Shown: one piece after another, positions 11,291 through 20,900 of the stretch | Position numbering within the stretch: position 1 is the stretch's first letter | Layout: the number at the start of each line of letters is the position of its first letter | Assembly (NCBI GenBank): GCA_014529385.2 | Contig: CM043964.1 | Span: 138,054,029 to 138,118,028 of the forward strand | Source: Adiantum capillus-veneris | Lineage: Eukaryota; Streptophyta; Polypodiopsida; Polypodiales; Pteridaceae | DNA: 64,000 nt | Direction: 5' to 3' | Made by a program: the position numbers and the translations under genes | The notes under the pieces: generated by a model | What the model was told of the DNA's origin: nothing | The model's database searches: none | Seen by the model: the letters and a program-made list of their open reading frames with translations, nothing else

Positions 11291-13039
11291 GTGCCCTAAG
11301 CCCTGCTAACTAGTTTTCAACTTAAAAAGTCATTAGTTTAGCTAAAAAGCCCCCTTATAGGCATTTCAGTCTCCGAAGTCGTCTTTTTGCCTTGGAGTTT
11401 AATTTCTTCAACTTTTCTTCTCGAGAGTTGCATTTCCAGCTCATTGGATATGTTGTGAAGCCACCTATTTGGTTGAACTTGACTTTGGCTCCCCGTTCTC
11501 CATCTTTCTCCATTTGGTTGCCCGAAAGCGTCTTTTTCACCATCGGTAAGTGAATCAGCTTTCTTTTGGGTTTTGCTTGCAAACATAAGTCATCCATGTA
11601 TATTTGAAGCTGCTTGTGAAGTTTCATGTCATTTGGTCGTCAATTTTAGCCGTTATGCCAAAATGACGCTTTGTGTGTCCGCCGCCGAATCGGTTGTTCC
11701 GACCTACTTTTGGTGATCCAAACCCGGAGATACTCCATGGTTGCATTGCCCTCGATGTTGTTAAGCTTCCTGAGAAGTTTTGTGTCGTTTCGACAACTTT
11801 TTTCTGTTTGCCTCTTGCAGGCTCTGTTGACCTAGGGTTTTTCAAGTCGTTCTTTCTCGAGCTTTGAGTGTTAGAAACCCATCTTCTATGTTAGGGTAAC
11901 CCACCTCTAAGTTCTTGCAAGGTTTGGTTAGGCGGTTGTGCCCCTACCTAGCGTTCCTCCCCATTCCCCGTCTGCTCTTGTTTCTTGGTTTTGGTCAGTT
12001 TTCGCGACAAAAGTTAACGATAAGCATCAAAAGCTTATGGCAACGAGTCTACCTCTCATGTCTGGTGTCCTCTGAGCTCTCGTAGCAGTCGTAGAAGGCG
12101 GTAGAAGGTCGGATGCTCCTGTGTGCTCTTTGCTCTCTCCAAGAAGGTAATAGTGGAAATGAGCTTGAAAGTGATGTGAAAAATACTTAACTTCGGACTT
12201 CCCGGATCACTTGTTACCAAATTTGACATGTGCTCCTATCTCGTCGTGAAATGCACTTTAGGATTTGAAATTTCTCAATTTGGACTCCGTTTGACCTGTT
12301 TCTGAGAAATCTGTCCACTTTGCCAAAATTCTGTCATTTCGGGCTTTCCGCAACTTTTTCAGAATTGTACCCAATTTTTACCATGGGTTGCCCTTGTCAT
12401 TAGGACCATCACCGTCTATTCTTTTCTTTTTTCCGATCTCATTTCACCTGCTTTTTTATTTTTCTTTTACTTTTATTAAGAAAATCATAAAAAATAAAGG
12501 AAAATAGCAAATTGAAGCCAAAAAATTCCAAACATACACAATAAATAGCTGGTAACCCTGTGTATATGAATATACACTTATTTGTGATTTCTGGACTTGG
12601 ATTACCACTTTTTAGCTCCAAAAACACTCTTATTTAGTGATATTTACACGTCTAGAGACCCAAATTCATCATTTGATCTCTTCTTGTTGCAAAACAAGGT
12701 ATATAAGGGCATAAATATTATCAATATCCGCAATCAAACATAAAAATTGCAAAATCATGTAAGACACTGCCCTTGTAATATAATTTTTGTTTTTCTTTGT
12801 TTTTGGCGCTTGTAGCTGCTTTGTAACTCCTGTATACCTGTATACCTCCCCCCCTCCTAGTCTGAGTCCTCCCGGACGACTATGAAGTGTCTGTGGGCGA
12901 AGCATTGTAGTTGTTTTGGTCATAAGTTCCCAATGCAATTGTAGAGCGATGATACAACAGTCTTTCCAATAAAGCTGCTCTTTGTTTGATTGAAGGATTG
13001 GTGGTCGGGTTTTGGGTTGGTGATACTTCGGTAGTAGAA
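11291..13039 (-). other. Spacer between protease 2 and palindrome array A
   Basis: Short minus-strand frames at 11845-11624 and 11627-11355 read partly like protein but have no known motif, and 12938-12669 looks random. It holds a 23-bp exact match to the RT active-site region (11583-11605) and an internal polypurine tract (12845-12858). 11900-12660 is featureless and AT-rich toward 12400-12650. Confidence 0.5.
12845..12858 (-). other. Internal polypurine tract
   Basis: Minus-strand AGGAGGGGGGGAGG contains the exact 12-mer of the 3' PPT at 6747-6758. It lies between the pol/protease-2 block and the env-position ORF, about 6.1 kb upstream of the 3' PPT, where a second plus-strand priming site could work. 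Confidence 0.6.
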
Positions 13040-13978
13040 TCAGTAGATGGATTCTTCTTTACCTGTTGTTCTTTTGCACAATCCAAATCTGCTTCCGCTT
13101 CGCTTGTGCTTGCCACAAACTCTTTGCGACCCAAACCTGCTTTGTCTTTGTGTTGATTTCCTCGCCTTGAAATACCTAGGAGTTTCCGTTGATTGTACTG
13201 AAGGGAGTTCCTGTTTACAAATCTTTGGGATCCAAATTTGCTTGCTATAGCTTTGTGCCGTCATGAACTTCTTTGGAATCCAGATCTGTTTCACTGTCCT
13301 TGATTGTCTGGAATCACTCTGTTGTCTGGTATTGAAGACTCTGCTTTCCACCTTTGTGTTCTCTGGCACAACCTTTTTTGGTCTCCATACCAACTTTGAC
13401 TCCGTTTTTTCCCAAGGTTGAGCTGTTATATTATTGCTTGTCTTCCTTATCCACTGTTGAGAATTCCTCGTCGAAGAGTAATCCGGTTGTATAGAAACTT
13501 TTGGTTGCCATTGCTTCTTCTTTTTCTCTGGTTGTTGTTTACCTTTGTTCTTGGATTCTTCCTTTGGAGTTGTCTCTGATCCTTTGGTGAACTTAACTGA
13601 TTGACTTTCACCTTCGTATTTGATAAGCACTGATTTAGAACTCCAGTCAATCATTGCATTGTATTGCTTCTGCCATGGTTGTCCTAGCAATAATGGATGT
13701 TGTGTAGCTTGGTCTTCAACCACGTAAAACATATGAGGATACACATAATGGTTAATCTGTATATGTAAAACTGTGCATCCGACAGTTTTGATTGAATTCT
13801 CAGAGTAACTCTTTAACTCTTGCTTGGCAGTTTGTAGTTTAGTGTCATTTGTCAATTGTCTATACAAACTGAGTGAAAGTAGGTTAGCTTGAGCTCCTGA
13901 ATCCAATAGTGCTCTGGCTTTGATTTGGTTGGTTCCTACTTTGCATTCAATGATGGGTTCTTCTTTGTCATTATCCAT
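13040..13978 (-). CDS. Second retropepsin-like protease ORF, downstream of integrase
   Basis: 312 codons from a real ATG at 13978, overlapping the end of the RT-integrase ORF by 43 nt in the -1 frame. Residues 10-122 have the retropepsin layout: catalytic LLDSGA (Asp at 26, Ser 27, Gly 28), a middle beta-rich part, and the late LLLGQPW motif at 96-102. The C-terminal half is basic and carries a repeated Lys-Gln-x-Trp-x-Pro-Lys motif (around 13498, 13376, 13271 and 13222, continuing in another frame at about 13126 and 13078). This suggests an RNA- or nucleoprotein-binding tail and a frame break near 13200-13130. It is not a copy of the protease at 18690-18350: beyond DSGA and the LGxP motif they share little. 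A retropepsin after integrase is not part of any standard gypsy order I know. Function unknown. Confidence 0.75.
   Translation of the reverse strand: MDNDKEEPIIECKVGTNQIKARALLDSGAQANLLSLSLYRQLTNDTKLQTAKQELKSYSENSIKTVGCTVLHIQINHYVYPHMFYVVEDQATQHPLLLGQPWQKQYNAMIDWSSKSVLIKYEGESQSVKFTKGSETTPKEESKNKGKQQPEKKKKQWQPKVSIQPDYSSTRNSQQWIRKTSNNITAQPWEKTESKLVWRPKKVVPENTKVESRVFNTRQQSDSRQSRTVKQIWIPKKFMTAQSYSKQIWIPKICKQELPSVQSTETPRYFKARKSTQRQSRFGSQRVCGKHKRSGSRFGLCKRTTGKEESIY
13055..13510 (-). repeat. Short tandem W-x-P-K coding repeats in protease-2 tail
   Basis: A unit of about 21 nt encoding K-Q-I/V-W-I/V-P-K recurs at least six times, 45-120 nt apart, in the tail of the second protease ORF. The last two copies are in a different frame from the first four, marking a frameshift inside the repeat tract. 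Confidence 0.55.
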
Positions 13979-16900
13979 TTTGTTATACTGACTGCGTTTA
14001 TTCGTATTGCTCCTTCATTGCGCTGTTTCTGACGCAGTAGTCTTCTTTTCTCCATTCTTTCCTTCGCCTCGGCTTGCGCTTCCTCCTCAATCTTTTTCTT
14101 TTTCTGGACACGCAGCTTTTCTTGATGTATTTTGAGAAGCATGTCTTGGGTTAGCGGCAAAAGATACTTTTTCACTCTGCATCCACTAATCCAATTGGGC
14201 ATTTCTTCTCCGTCTAATGTAGCAAGCTTGACGGCTCCACTTGGTGATAGATCTTTAATCACCAGAGGTCCCATCCCTCGCTTTTTAAGCTTCTTAGCAT
14301 GCTGTTTCAGAGTGTAAACTAGGACATAGTCCCCAACCTTAAACTCTTTAGTCCGCACATGCTTATCAAAAAATTCTTTTTGTCGCCTTTTTTGAGCGTA
14401 GATAGAAGCTACTGCTTTTAGGCGAAGCTCATCTAGCTTTTCCAGGTCATCTATTCTATCAGAAAGCTCGTGCCCTGTCCACTCTAGATCCTTAGCCACC
14501 CTTAAGGTTGAAATCAAGAATTCTATTGGTAAGATAGCATTTAGCCCAAAAACCATGTTATATGGGGTCGTTCCTATTGATGTTTTATATGCTACCCTAT
14601 ATGCCCATAATGTTGAATGCAACTTCTGGTCCCAGTCAGTTCTCGACTCAGATACAATCTTCGTGAGGACCGTGCATATGGTTTTGTTTGTTGCTTCAGC
14701 TTGTCCGTTTGCTTGTGGATGATACGGGGCTGATTTCCTATGGATTACCATGAATTCATCTAGAAGGATCTTTATCACTTCATTTATAAAATGTGTGCCT
14801 CGATCACTCACAATTTCTATTGGCAATCCATATCGTACAAAGACGTATTCATATAGAAATTGTGCCGTGGTCCTGGCATCTGCTTTTTGAGTTGCCTTTG
14901 CTTCGACCCACTTTGTTAGATAGTCTGTAGCCACAATGATGTATTGTGCATGAGTCTTATATGCAGGAGGTGAAATGGGTCCGACATAATCAATCCCCCA
15001 TTTTGCAAAAGCTCTTGCCCCCATCATTGGTCTAAGCGGCATATCATCTCTTTTAAGTGGTACTTTGGTCCGCTGACAGTCATCACACCGTTTAACGTAT
15101 TCCTCAGCGTCCATATGTAATGTTGGCCACCATATTCCTGCGGCTAAGACAAGTTTTGTTGTCTTATCACCTGAGAAATGGCCTCCACCTACTCCTCCAT
15201 GAGCTTGCTCCAGGATTATCACATACTCAGACTCTGATGCGCAAATCCTAAGCTGGTTGTCTTTACCTCTCTTATAGAGTTGATCTCCTATTAAAGCGTA
15301 ATCTCTAGCTTCTGTCTCTACAGATTTCTGACGAGCTTTTGACGTTCCTTCTGGGAAAGTTCTATTTGTGAGATATTCAACAATATACTGACTCCATTCT
15401 GGAGCGATCATTATCTGATATAATGTCGAATACTCTGCTGGCGGTTTTGATGAACATACAATACATACAGTGACATATTCATGTACGCTTTCTTTCATTC
15501 CTGGCCAATAGACTCCCAATTGTAACAAATTCCTATATGTGTTCCTTCTTGAACAATGAAATGCACATTCCTGAACATGTGCTTCGCGCAGATATATATT
15601 ATATTCCTCAGGATTGATGCATAGTCGTAAAACATGATCATTTCCCAATTGATACAACCTTCCTGCAACCAATTGAAGATTCTTGGATTGCTGAATAGCA
15701 ATATGTTTCTGGTTGTATTCTCTTCTATCGAACTCTCCTCCATAGGTTAATAGGTTAACGACATTTTGAGACCACTTCGGTATCATTTCTATGTTGAACA
15801 AGTACGCGTCTGGCATGTCGTCATCTACTCCTATAGGGTCTTCTCCATTCGTCAATCGCGAAAGATGATCAGCTCTAAGATGTGTTTTTCCTTTCTTTAC
15901 TACTACCGTGAAGTCGAATTCCAGTAAGATAATGAACCATCTCACTATTCTCCCGGTATTGCATGGTTTATTCACTAGGTAGAGCAAGGCTTGGTGATCC
16001 GTAAAAAACACAAACTTGTTGGCTAGAAGATAATGCCGAAATTTCTTCACAGCATATATCATTCCTAATCCCTCTCGCTCTGTTGTGGTGTAATTCTTCT
16101 CTGCATTGTTGAGCTGTCGACTGGCGTAACAGATAGGAAAATCCATGTTTCCTTCTTCTGGCTGAGCCAGAATGCATCCTATTGCATATGCCGAAGCATC
16201 TATATGCACATGGAATATCTTCTCCCAATCTGGTGATTTCAAGACTGGAGCAGTAATGAGTGCCTCTTTCAATTTCTTGAACGATTCCTCACACTCCTCT
16301 GTCCATTCAAAGTTCACTATTAGCCTGTAAAGTGGTTGGCCTATTATAGCGTACATGTAAATGAATCGTCTATAATATCCGCAATGTCCCATAAAGCTCT
16401 GTACTTGTTTCGCATTGGTTGGTCTAGGCATATCCACTATAACTTTTATCTTCTCTAAATCCGTGGATATTCCGTTTTGTGAGACAATATGTCCCAGAAT
16501 TCTGCCCTGTCGGACCATAAACACACATTTCTCAGGATTGAGACAAATGCGATATGTCCTACATTTCTCAAATACTTTTCTTAGGTGTTCTAGATGCTCA
16601 TCTCTCAGAAGAGAATGTACACATAAGTCATCCATGTATATTTCTAGAAACAACCTTAAGTATTCTTTGAAAGCATGCGTCATCAGCCTCTGGAAGGTTG
16701 CGGGAGCATTGGTTAGACCAAAAGGCATAACCCGATAAGCATAAATTCCCCACTCCGTTGCAAAAGCTGTTTTATGTTGATCTTCCAGTGCTATGGCTAG
16801 CTGGTTATATCCTGAAAAACCATCAAGAAAAGAGTATGTTGTTTTCCCTGATACACGCTCTAGAACATGATCAGTTATCGGCAGGGGATAATTGTCCCTG

Positions 16901-16986
16901 ATTGTTGCAGCATTCACTTTTTTAAGTTGACACACACTCGGAGTTTTCCGTTCTTCTTGGGTACTACCACAATTGGAGATACCCAA
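13936..16986 (-). CDS. pol: RT (C-terminal part), RNase H, duplicated zinc module, integrase
   Basis: 1,016 codons; coding sense begins at about residue 21 (QLKKVNAAT), continuing the RT of the previous ORF. RT: FLDGFSGYNQ at 53-62, MPFGLTNAPATFQ at 87-99, active site YMDD at 117-120. RNase H: acidic residues in HIDAS (263), TTEREGLG (304), TDHQAL (330), ADHLSR (373). There follow two HHCC zinc modules with identical spacing: H470-H477-C508-C511 and H596-H603-C634-C637. Integrase core DD35E: D666 (WGIDYVGP), D728 (VSDRG), E764 (GQAEATNK). After the core comes a GPLVIKDLSPSGAVKL-type C-terminal domain; no chromodomain. All catalytic residues are intact. The ORF ends at 13936, overlapping the protease-2 ATG. 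It would copy and integrate the element once the upstream frame break is bypassed. Confidence 0.95.
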   Translation of the reverse strand: MGISNCGSTQEERKTPSVCQLKKVNAATIRDNYPLPITDHVLERVSGKTTYSFLDGFSGYNQLAIALEDQHKTAFATEWGIYAYRVMPFGLTNAPATFQRLMTHAFKEYLRLFLEIYMDDLCVHSLLRDEHLEHLRKVFEKCRTYRICLNPEKCVFMVRQGRILGHIVSQNGISTDLEKIKVIVDMPRPTNAKQVQSFMGHCGYYRRFIYMYAIIGQPLYRLIVNFEWTEECEESFKKLKEALITAPVLKSPDWEKIFHVHIDASAYAIGCILAQPEEGNMDFPICYASRQLNNAEKNYTTTEREGLGMIYAVKKFRHYLLANKFVFFTDHQALLYLVNKPCNTGRIVRWFIILLEFDFTVVVKKGKTHLRADHLSRLTNGEDPIGVDDDMPDAYLFNIEMIPKWSQNVVNLLTYGGEFDRREYNQKHIAIQQSKNLQLVAGRLYQLGNDHVLRLCINPEEYNIYLREAHVQECAFHCSRRNTYRNLLQLGVYWPGMKESVHEYVTVCIVCSSKPPAEYSTLYQIMIAPEWSQYIVEYLTNRTFPEGTSKARQKSVETEARDYALIGDQLYKRGKDNQLRICASESEYVIILEQAHGGVGGGHFSGDKTTKLVLAAGIWWPTLHMDAEEYVKRCDDCQRTKVPLKRDDMPLRPMMGARAFAKWGIDYVGPISPPAYKTHAQYIIVATDYLTKWVEAKATQKADARTTAQFLYEYVFVRYGLPIEIVSDRGTHFINEVIKILLDEFMVIHRKSAPYHPQANGQAEATNKTICTVLTKIVSESRTDWDQKLHSTLWAYRVAYKTSIGTTPYNMVFGLNAILPIEFLISTLRVAKDLEWTGHELSDRIDDLEKLDELRLKAVASIYAQKRRQKEFFDKHVRTKEFKVGDYVLVYTLKQHAKKLKKRGMGPLVIKDLSPSGAVKLATLDGEEMPNWISGCRVKKYLLPLTQDMLLKIHQEKLRVQKKKKIEEEAQAEAKERMEKRRLLRQKQRNEGAIRINAVSITKWIMTKKNPSLNAK

Positions 16987-17915
16987 TCGGTGTGTTCAAT
17001 CTCGTATATGAATTCAGCTTCCATTAGCTTATCTATCTCTTCTTTGATTCGCTTAGCAAAAGTATCATTATATGTGTATGGTCTCTGTCTGCTAGGCTTT
17101 GCGTCTTGTTTCAGTGGGATTGTGTGTTGGCATATCGATGGGTCAACTCCCTTTAAGTCCTTATAAGACCATGCAAACACATCCCTATACTCTCTGAGAA
17201 GACTCAAAAGTCTCTCTTCCTCGCCTGGAGACAAATCTGTGGCTATGTACACCGGTCTAGGTGGCTCACCTGGAGCTGCTAAATCAACTTTTTTTGCATC
17301 CTCCGGTCCGTCATAAGATTCGTTCTCCTTCCTCTCTCGAATAGGTGGGGTTAATATCACCTTCCTATCCTCTATTGTGAATTTCCTATAGTGAGAGGGA
17401 ACATCCATGTTTTCCTTGATTTTGGCGTTTTTGTCCTCTCCACTCTCAATTTCTGTCGTCCAAACTTCTTTCAGAGTTTTCTTGAGCTCTCTGTACTTGT
17501 TTCTACGTTCTAGCTTGGACTCCGTGTGTTCTCTGTTGCGCTTGTTCTTTTCTGATTTTTCTGTTTCTGTTTTCGTTCCATTCCTTTGAACTTGATTTCT
17601 TGAGCCTTTTTTGTCTTTTCGTAAGCTCTTTTGATCATTGCCTCTCATTCTTCCAGAAACCTTGTCCTTAACACAATCTTCCGCCTTTACTAGCATTAGG
17701 AATTGATTTTTTCCTCTTATTCTAGGCATCGGATTGGTTCTAACCCCCTTTGTTTTTCTCTTTGCTCTATAGCGTTTCTGGCGTTGTTTAGTTTGGTTCG
17801 GAAAATCATAAAATCGGACATCCGTTATAGTTTCTTCGTTTCCGCTTGAATTGTCCGTTGACTCGTTGTCTGCTTCATTTCCCCACTCAGGATGATCGGG
17901 AATGTCGTGAAACAC
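16914..17915 (-). CDS. pol: spacer and N-terminal part of RT
   Basis: 333 codons with no ATG start; in a functional copy this continues the gag-protease frame. The first 180 residues are a Lys/Arg-rich linker. RT begins at about residue 215: IATDLSPGEEERLLSLLREY, VFAWSYKDLKGVDP, then TDWVSPIVVVPKKNGKLRVC. It ends in VNLKK-stop where an A6 run puts a TGA in frame. The next ORF continues the same RT at KKVNAAT. The related copy at 50780-51363 reads straight through this point, so the break is specific to this copy. The upstream junction with the protease ORF (17935-17915) is also a single-base frame change. Confidence 0.9.
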   Translation of the reverse strand: MFHDIPDHPEWGNEADNESTDNSSGNEETITDVRFYDFPNQTKQRQKRYRAKRKTKGVRTNPMPRIRGKNQFLMLVKAEDCVKDKVSGRMRGNDQKSLRKDKKGSRNQVQRNGTKTETEKSEKNKRNREHTESKLERRNKYRELKKTLKEVWTTEIESGEDKNAKIKENMDVPSHYRKFTIEDRKVILTPPIRERKENESYDGPEDAKKVDLAAPGEPPRPVYIATDLSPGEEERLLSLLREYRDVFAWSYKDLKGVDPSICQHTIPLKQDAKPSRQRPYTYNDTFAKRIKEEIDKLMEAEFIYEIEHTDWVSPIVVVPKKNGKLRVCVNLKK

Positions 17916-20900
17916 CTCTCTTCATCTTCCTTTTCCAGTGTATCGTTCTTTTCAGTTTCTTTTTCGAGTACAGTTCTCAACATGAAGTACGGAACCACGT
18001 CGTACCCGTCCTTGTCGCAAAATTTCGTTGTGGGACCATCCGGAATTGCACAAACATCTAGGGTTGCTAGAATGTGTGTCCATTCTAATGGTTCAAGCGT
18101 GTCCTCTGGAAAGGGTTCTCCTATATAAGTTTCGTCTTCGATAGCCCTTTCTAAAACACATTCTTCTCGTTTCAGACTTCCACATTTCGAAGCTCCACAC
18201 ATCCATAACTCCTTGGGTTTACCTAACCAAGCTGGAAATTCGGATCCCGCCAAAGTAGCTGAATCAAACTCCTCCACCGGTGTTCGGTTCACATCTTTGT
18301 AGCTATGGTCTTTCAGGTTCACACGTGTAGTGGTTTCCATATTTCTCAGGTATATGTGATCGTAGCCCCAATCCTGGACCATTTTCAACTGTCTCATGAA
18401 TGGTCTTCCCAGTATGATATCATAGTTATTCTCCTTGCCAAAATCGACAATAGCAAAAGTATGTTCGTATTCAATGCCGCAAGAAGTCACTACAACTTTC
18501 TCTAATAACCCCATAGGTTTCTCCATGTGTCCATCTGCTAATTGGAGTTTCAACCTAGTCTTCCTTATTGCTGGTTTCCCCCATTTTTTCCAGATTTCTT
18601 TTGTAGCAATGGCTACCCCAGCTCCGCTGTCTAGTATTGCCATCGTGTTCACTCCTTGGAATTCAACTGGTAAGGTTGTATTCCCCTCTTCACCTTCGCA
18701 ATACTCTCCGACCTTGTTTAAGGGTACAGGCTTAGCGTTCTTTTGTGGTTTACTCAGCTCTTGTATACCCTCTTGCAGTCTCGATGTTGGGTCTTTTATC
18801 CCGAATTTCTCCAAGCATTTTCCTACAGTGGTCCACATATGTGGTCTTAGCCTCAAAAGCTCAGCTAGAGTGATAGTGCATGTCACTGGTGTTGACAAGA
18901 TCTCTATCAATCCTTGCGAGTCCATGACTTTTTCTGATGAGATTCTTCGTGAGGGAAGTGCTCTAGTCTCGGATTTTGCTTCATACTCTCCTAAGTATGA
19001 AGGTAAGGTATTCAGTGAGTGAGGTTTGCTCTCCATTGTTCTAACAGAGCCCCCATCTCCCCAGTAAGATTGCAGATCCAAGTCCACTTGAGATCCTGCC
19101 TCAAATTCCACTATGGGAGGATTCCTGATGTCCTTTTCCCAATTTGTCTGATTAGCTTGGCAACTTAGCTCGTTTGCAAAGTTTGCCTCTCTCACTTGTT
19201 TCCAAAATTCATTGTAATCCTCATCTCTTCCGTAAGACCTCTGTATGACTGGATGAAAACTCTCTATCTCCTGATCGGTTGTGTTCAACACTATGCGGTC
19301 ATCCTTGTGTGTATTTTCAGGCTTTTGTGCACTGGGAGTCTTTTCAGCTACCCGTGAAACGATAGTCTCTTGCTGAATTGGGTTTTCCTTTCCACAATTC
19401 ATTGTTTCTTTTGGTGGTTCTAATAAGGCTTGTGCAGTCTCGATCATTCTCTGGCACATTTCAAGTCTCTGCTTTTCCAATTCCGCGTTTGGGTATGTCA
19501 TCCACCTCTGTTCTTGTGTTTGGTTGTTCTTTAACCTAGCTTCGTAAGCTCTCATCAGTGCGTCCAATGGTTCGTGTACTTTGTCGACTAGCACTGATCC
19601 CCCTGAGCTTAAGCTCGTTGTTTCTTTGATACTCTTTTGTTTCGTTCTTTCCGGGCTCATCTCTCGTTTCCCGTTTTGACTCTCAAGTTTTTCTAATCTA
19701 TCTTTAGTTCGCTTTAGTTCCTCAGCTAGAATAGCGTCTTCACGTTCTTTTCTCAACTTCATGCGTGCTTTTCTAGCTTTCCATGTGTTTTTCTGACTCC
19801 GCGGTCCTTGACTAACCATTTCAGTCGCTAACTTTCCATTCTCAGGTTCTCTAGTGGTTTTCTTAGCTTGAGCTCTAGTAACAACTTGCGTTGGTATCAG
19901 AGTTTCATTTTCAGACCCACTGCTGGTAGGAATAGTTTCTAGCATATTCAATGTCGTCTTTTGCACTTTGTTTGGATTCTTTGAACAATCCTCAATGAAG
20001 TGAGTAACCCCACACTCAGTGCAATAAGCGTTAATTCTAATGATTTCCGTATGTGGGCAAACATTCATCAGATGGTCACCTCCACACTTGTAACAGGGTC
20101 CTAGTGCTGGTCTTGGTCCCATTTGATTCGTCCTTTGTGGATAGGATGGTCTTTGTCCTGTTAACCCTCCATGAGCTATGAACATCAATGTTCTTGCGTC
20201 CAAATTGTATCTCTCTTCATCAGAAGCACTTGTAACTGTTGGTATTCCAACATTCCCAATCATGCCCCATGGTTCTGGTTGTTTGGGTTCTTCTGGTGGG
20301 TAATACACAGTTGGAGACATGTGTGCACCAGATTCTTCATAATAGGCTTGAACAGGCACTAAGGCTTGTTCTTCCTGATTCTCTAAGGTTGGTGCATATC
20401 TAATGCCTACTGGTCTTGCTCCTGGTAAAGGTGGTTGTTGTCCCAATACCGGTTGCGGTCTTTCTATCCCCATAGGTCCTGGTACATTTCCCGTTGGGTA
20501 TCGAGGTACTGGATGTACTTGAGGTGGTGCTAATTGAGCAGGAGGTGCATACTGACGCTCCCTTACATACCCTTTGTTGTAATAGCACTCCTCTGTTGGA
20601 TGGTTTGTCCATTTTTGTTCAATAGCACACCATTTCAGTGTTTTTGGCAATGGTTTTTGGTATGGTGCCATCCTTTTTAGAGCATCTTCTATCATTTGCT
20701 CTACATTTGGCATGGTTGTTGTTTGAACATTCTTTTTAGTGGTAGTCTCGCTCGCTACGGAGGAGGAGCTACTGGATGCAAAATCTGTATCCGCTGACAC
20801 CTCTCCATAAACCGTACAGTTATCCACTAAGTACAATGCCTCTCTCGTTACTTGCTCGAAACTTGTACAAGCTTTCAAGTGCAAGTCCTTCTTGAGAGTG

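Noticed and set aside
11795-11835. Strong plus-strand 3' splice acceptor (pyrimidine tract then TTGCAG)
   Set aside because: It lies antisense inside the 19-kb element with no plus-strand exon after it.
16905-16935. Programmed -1 frameshift in RT
   Set aside because: A AAA AAG is in phase, but a related copy reads through without it and a shift in mid-RT has no known role; a one-base lesion is simpler.
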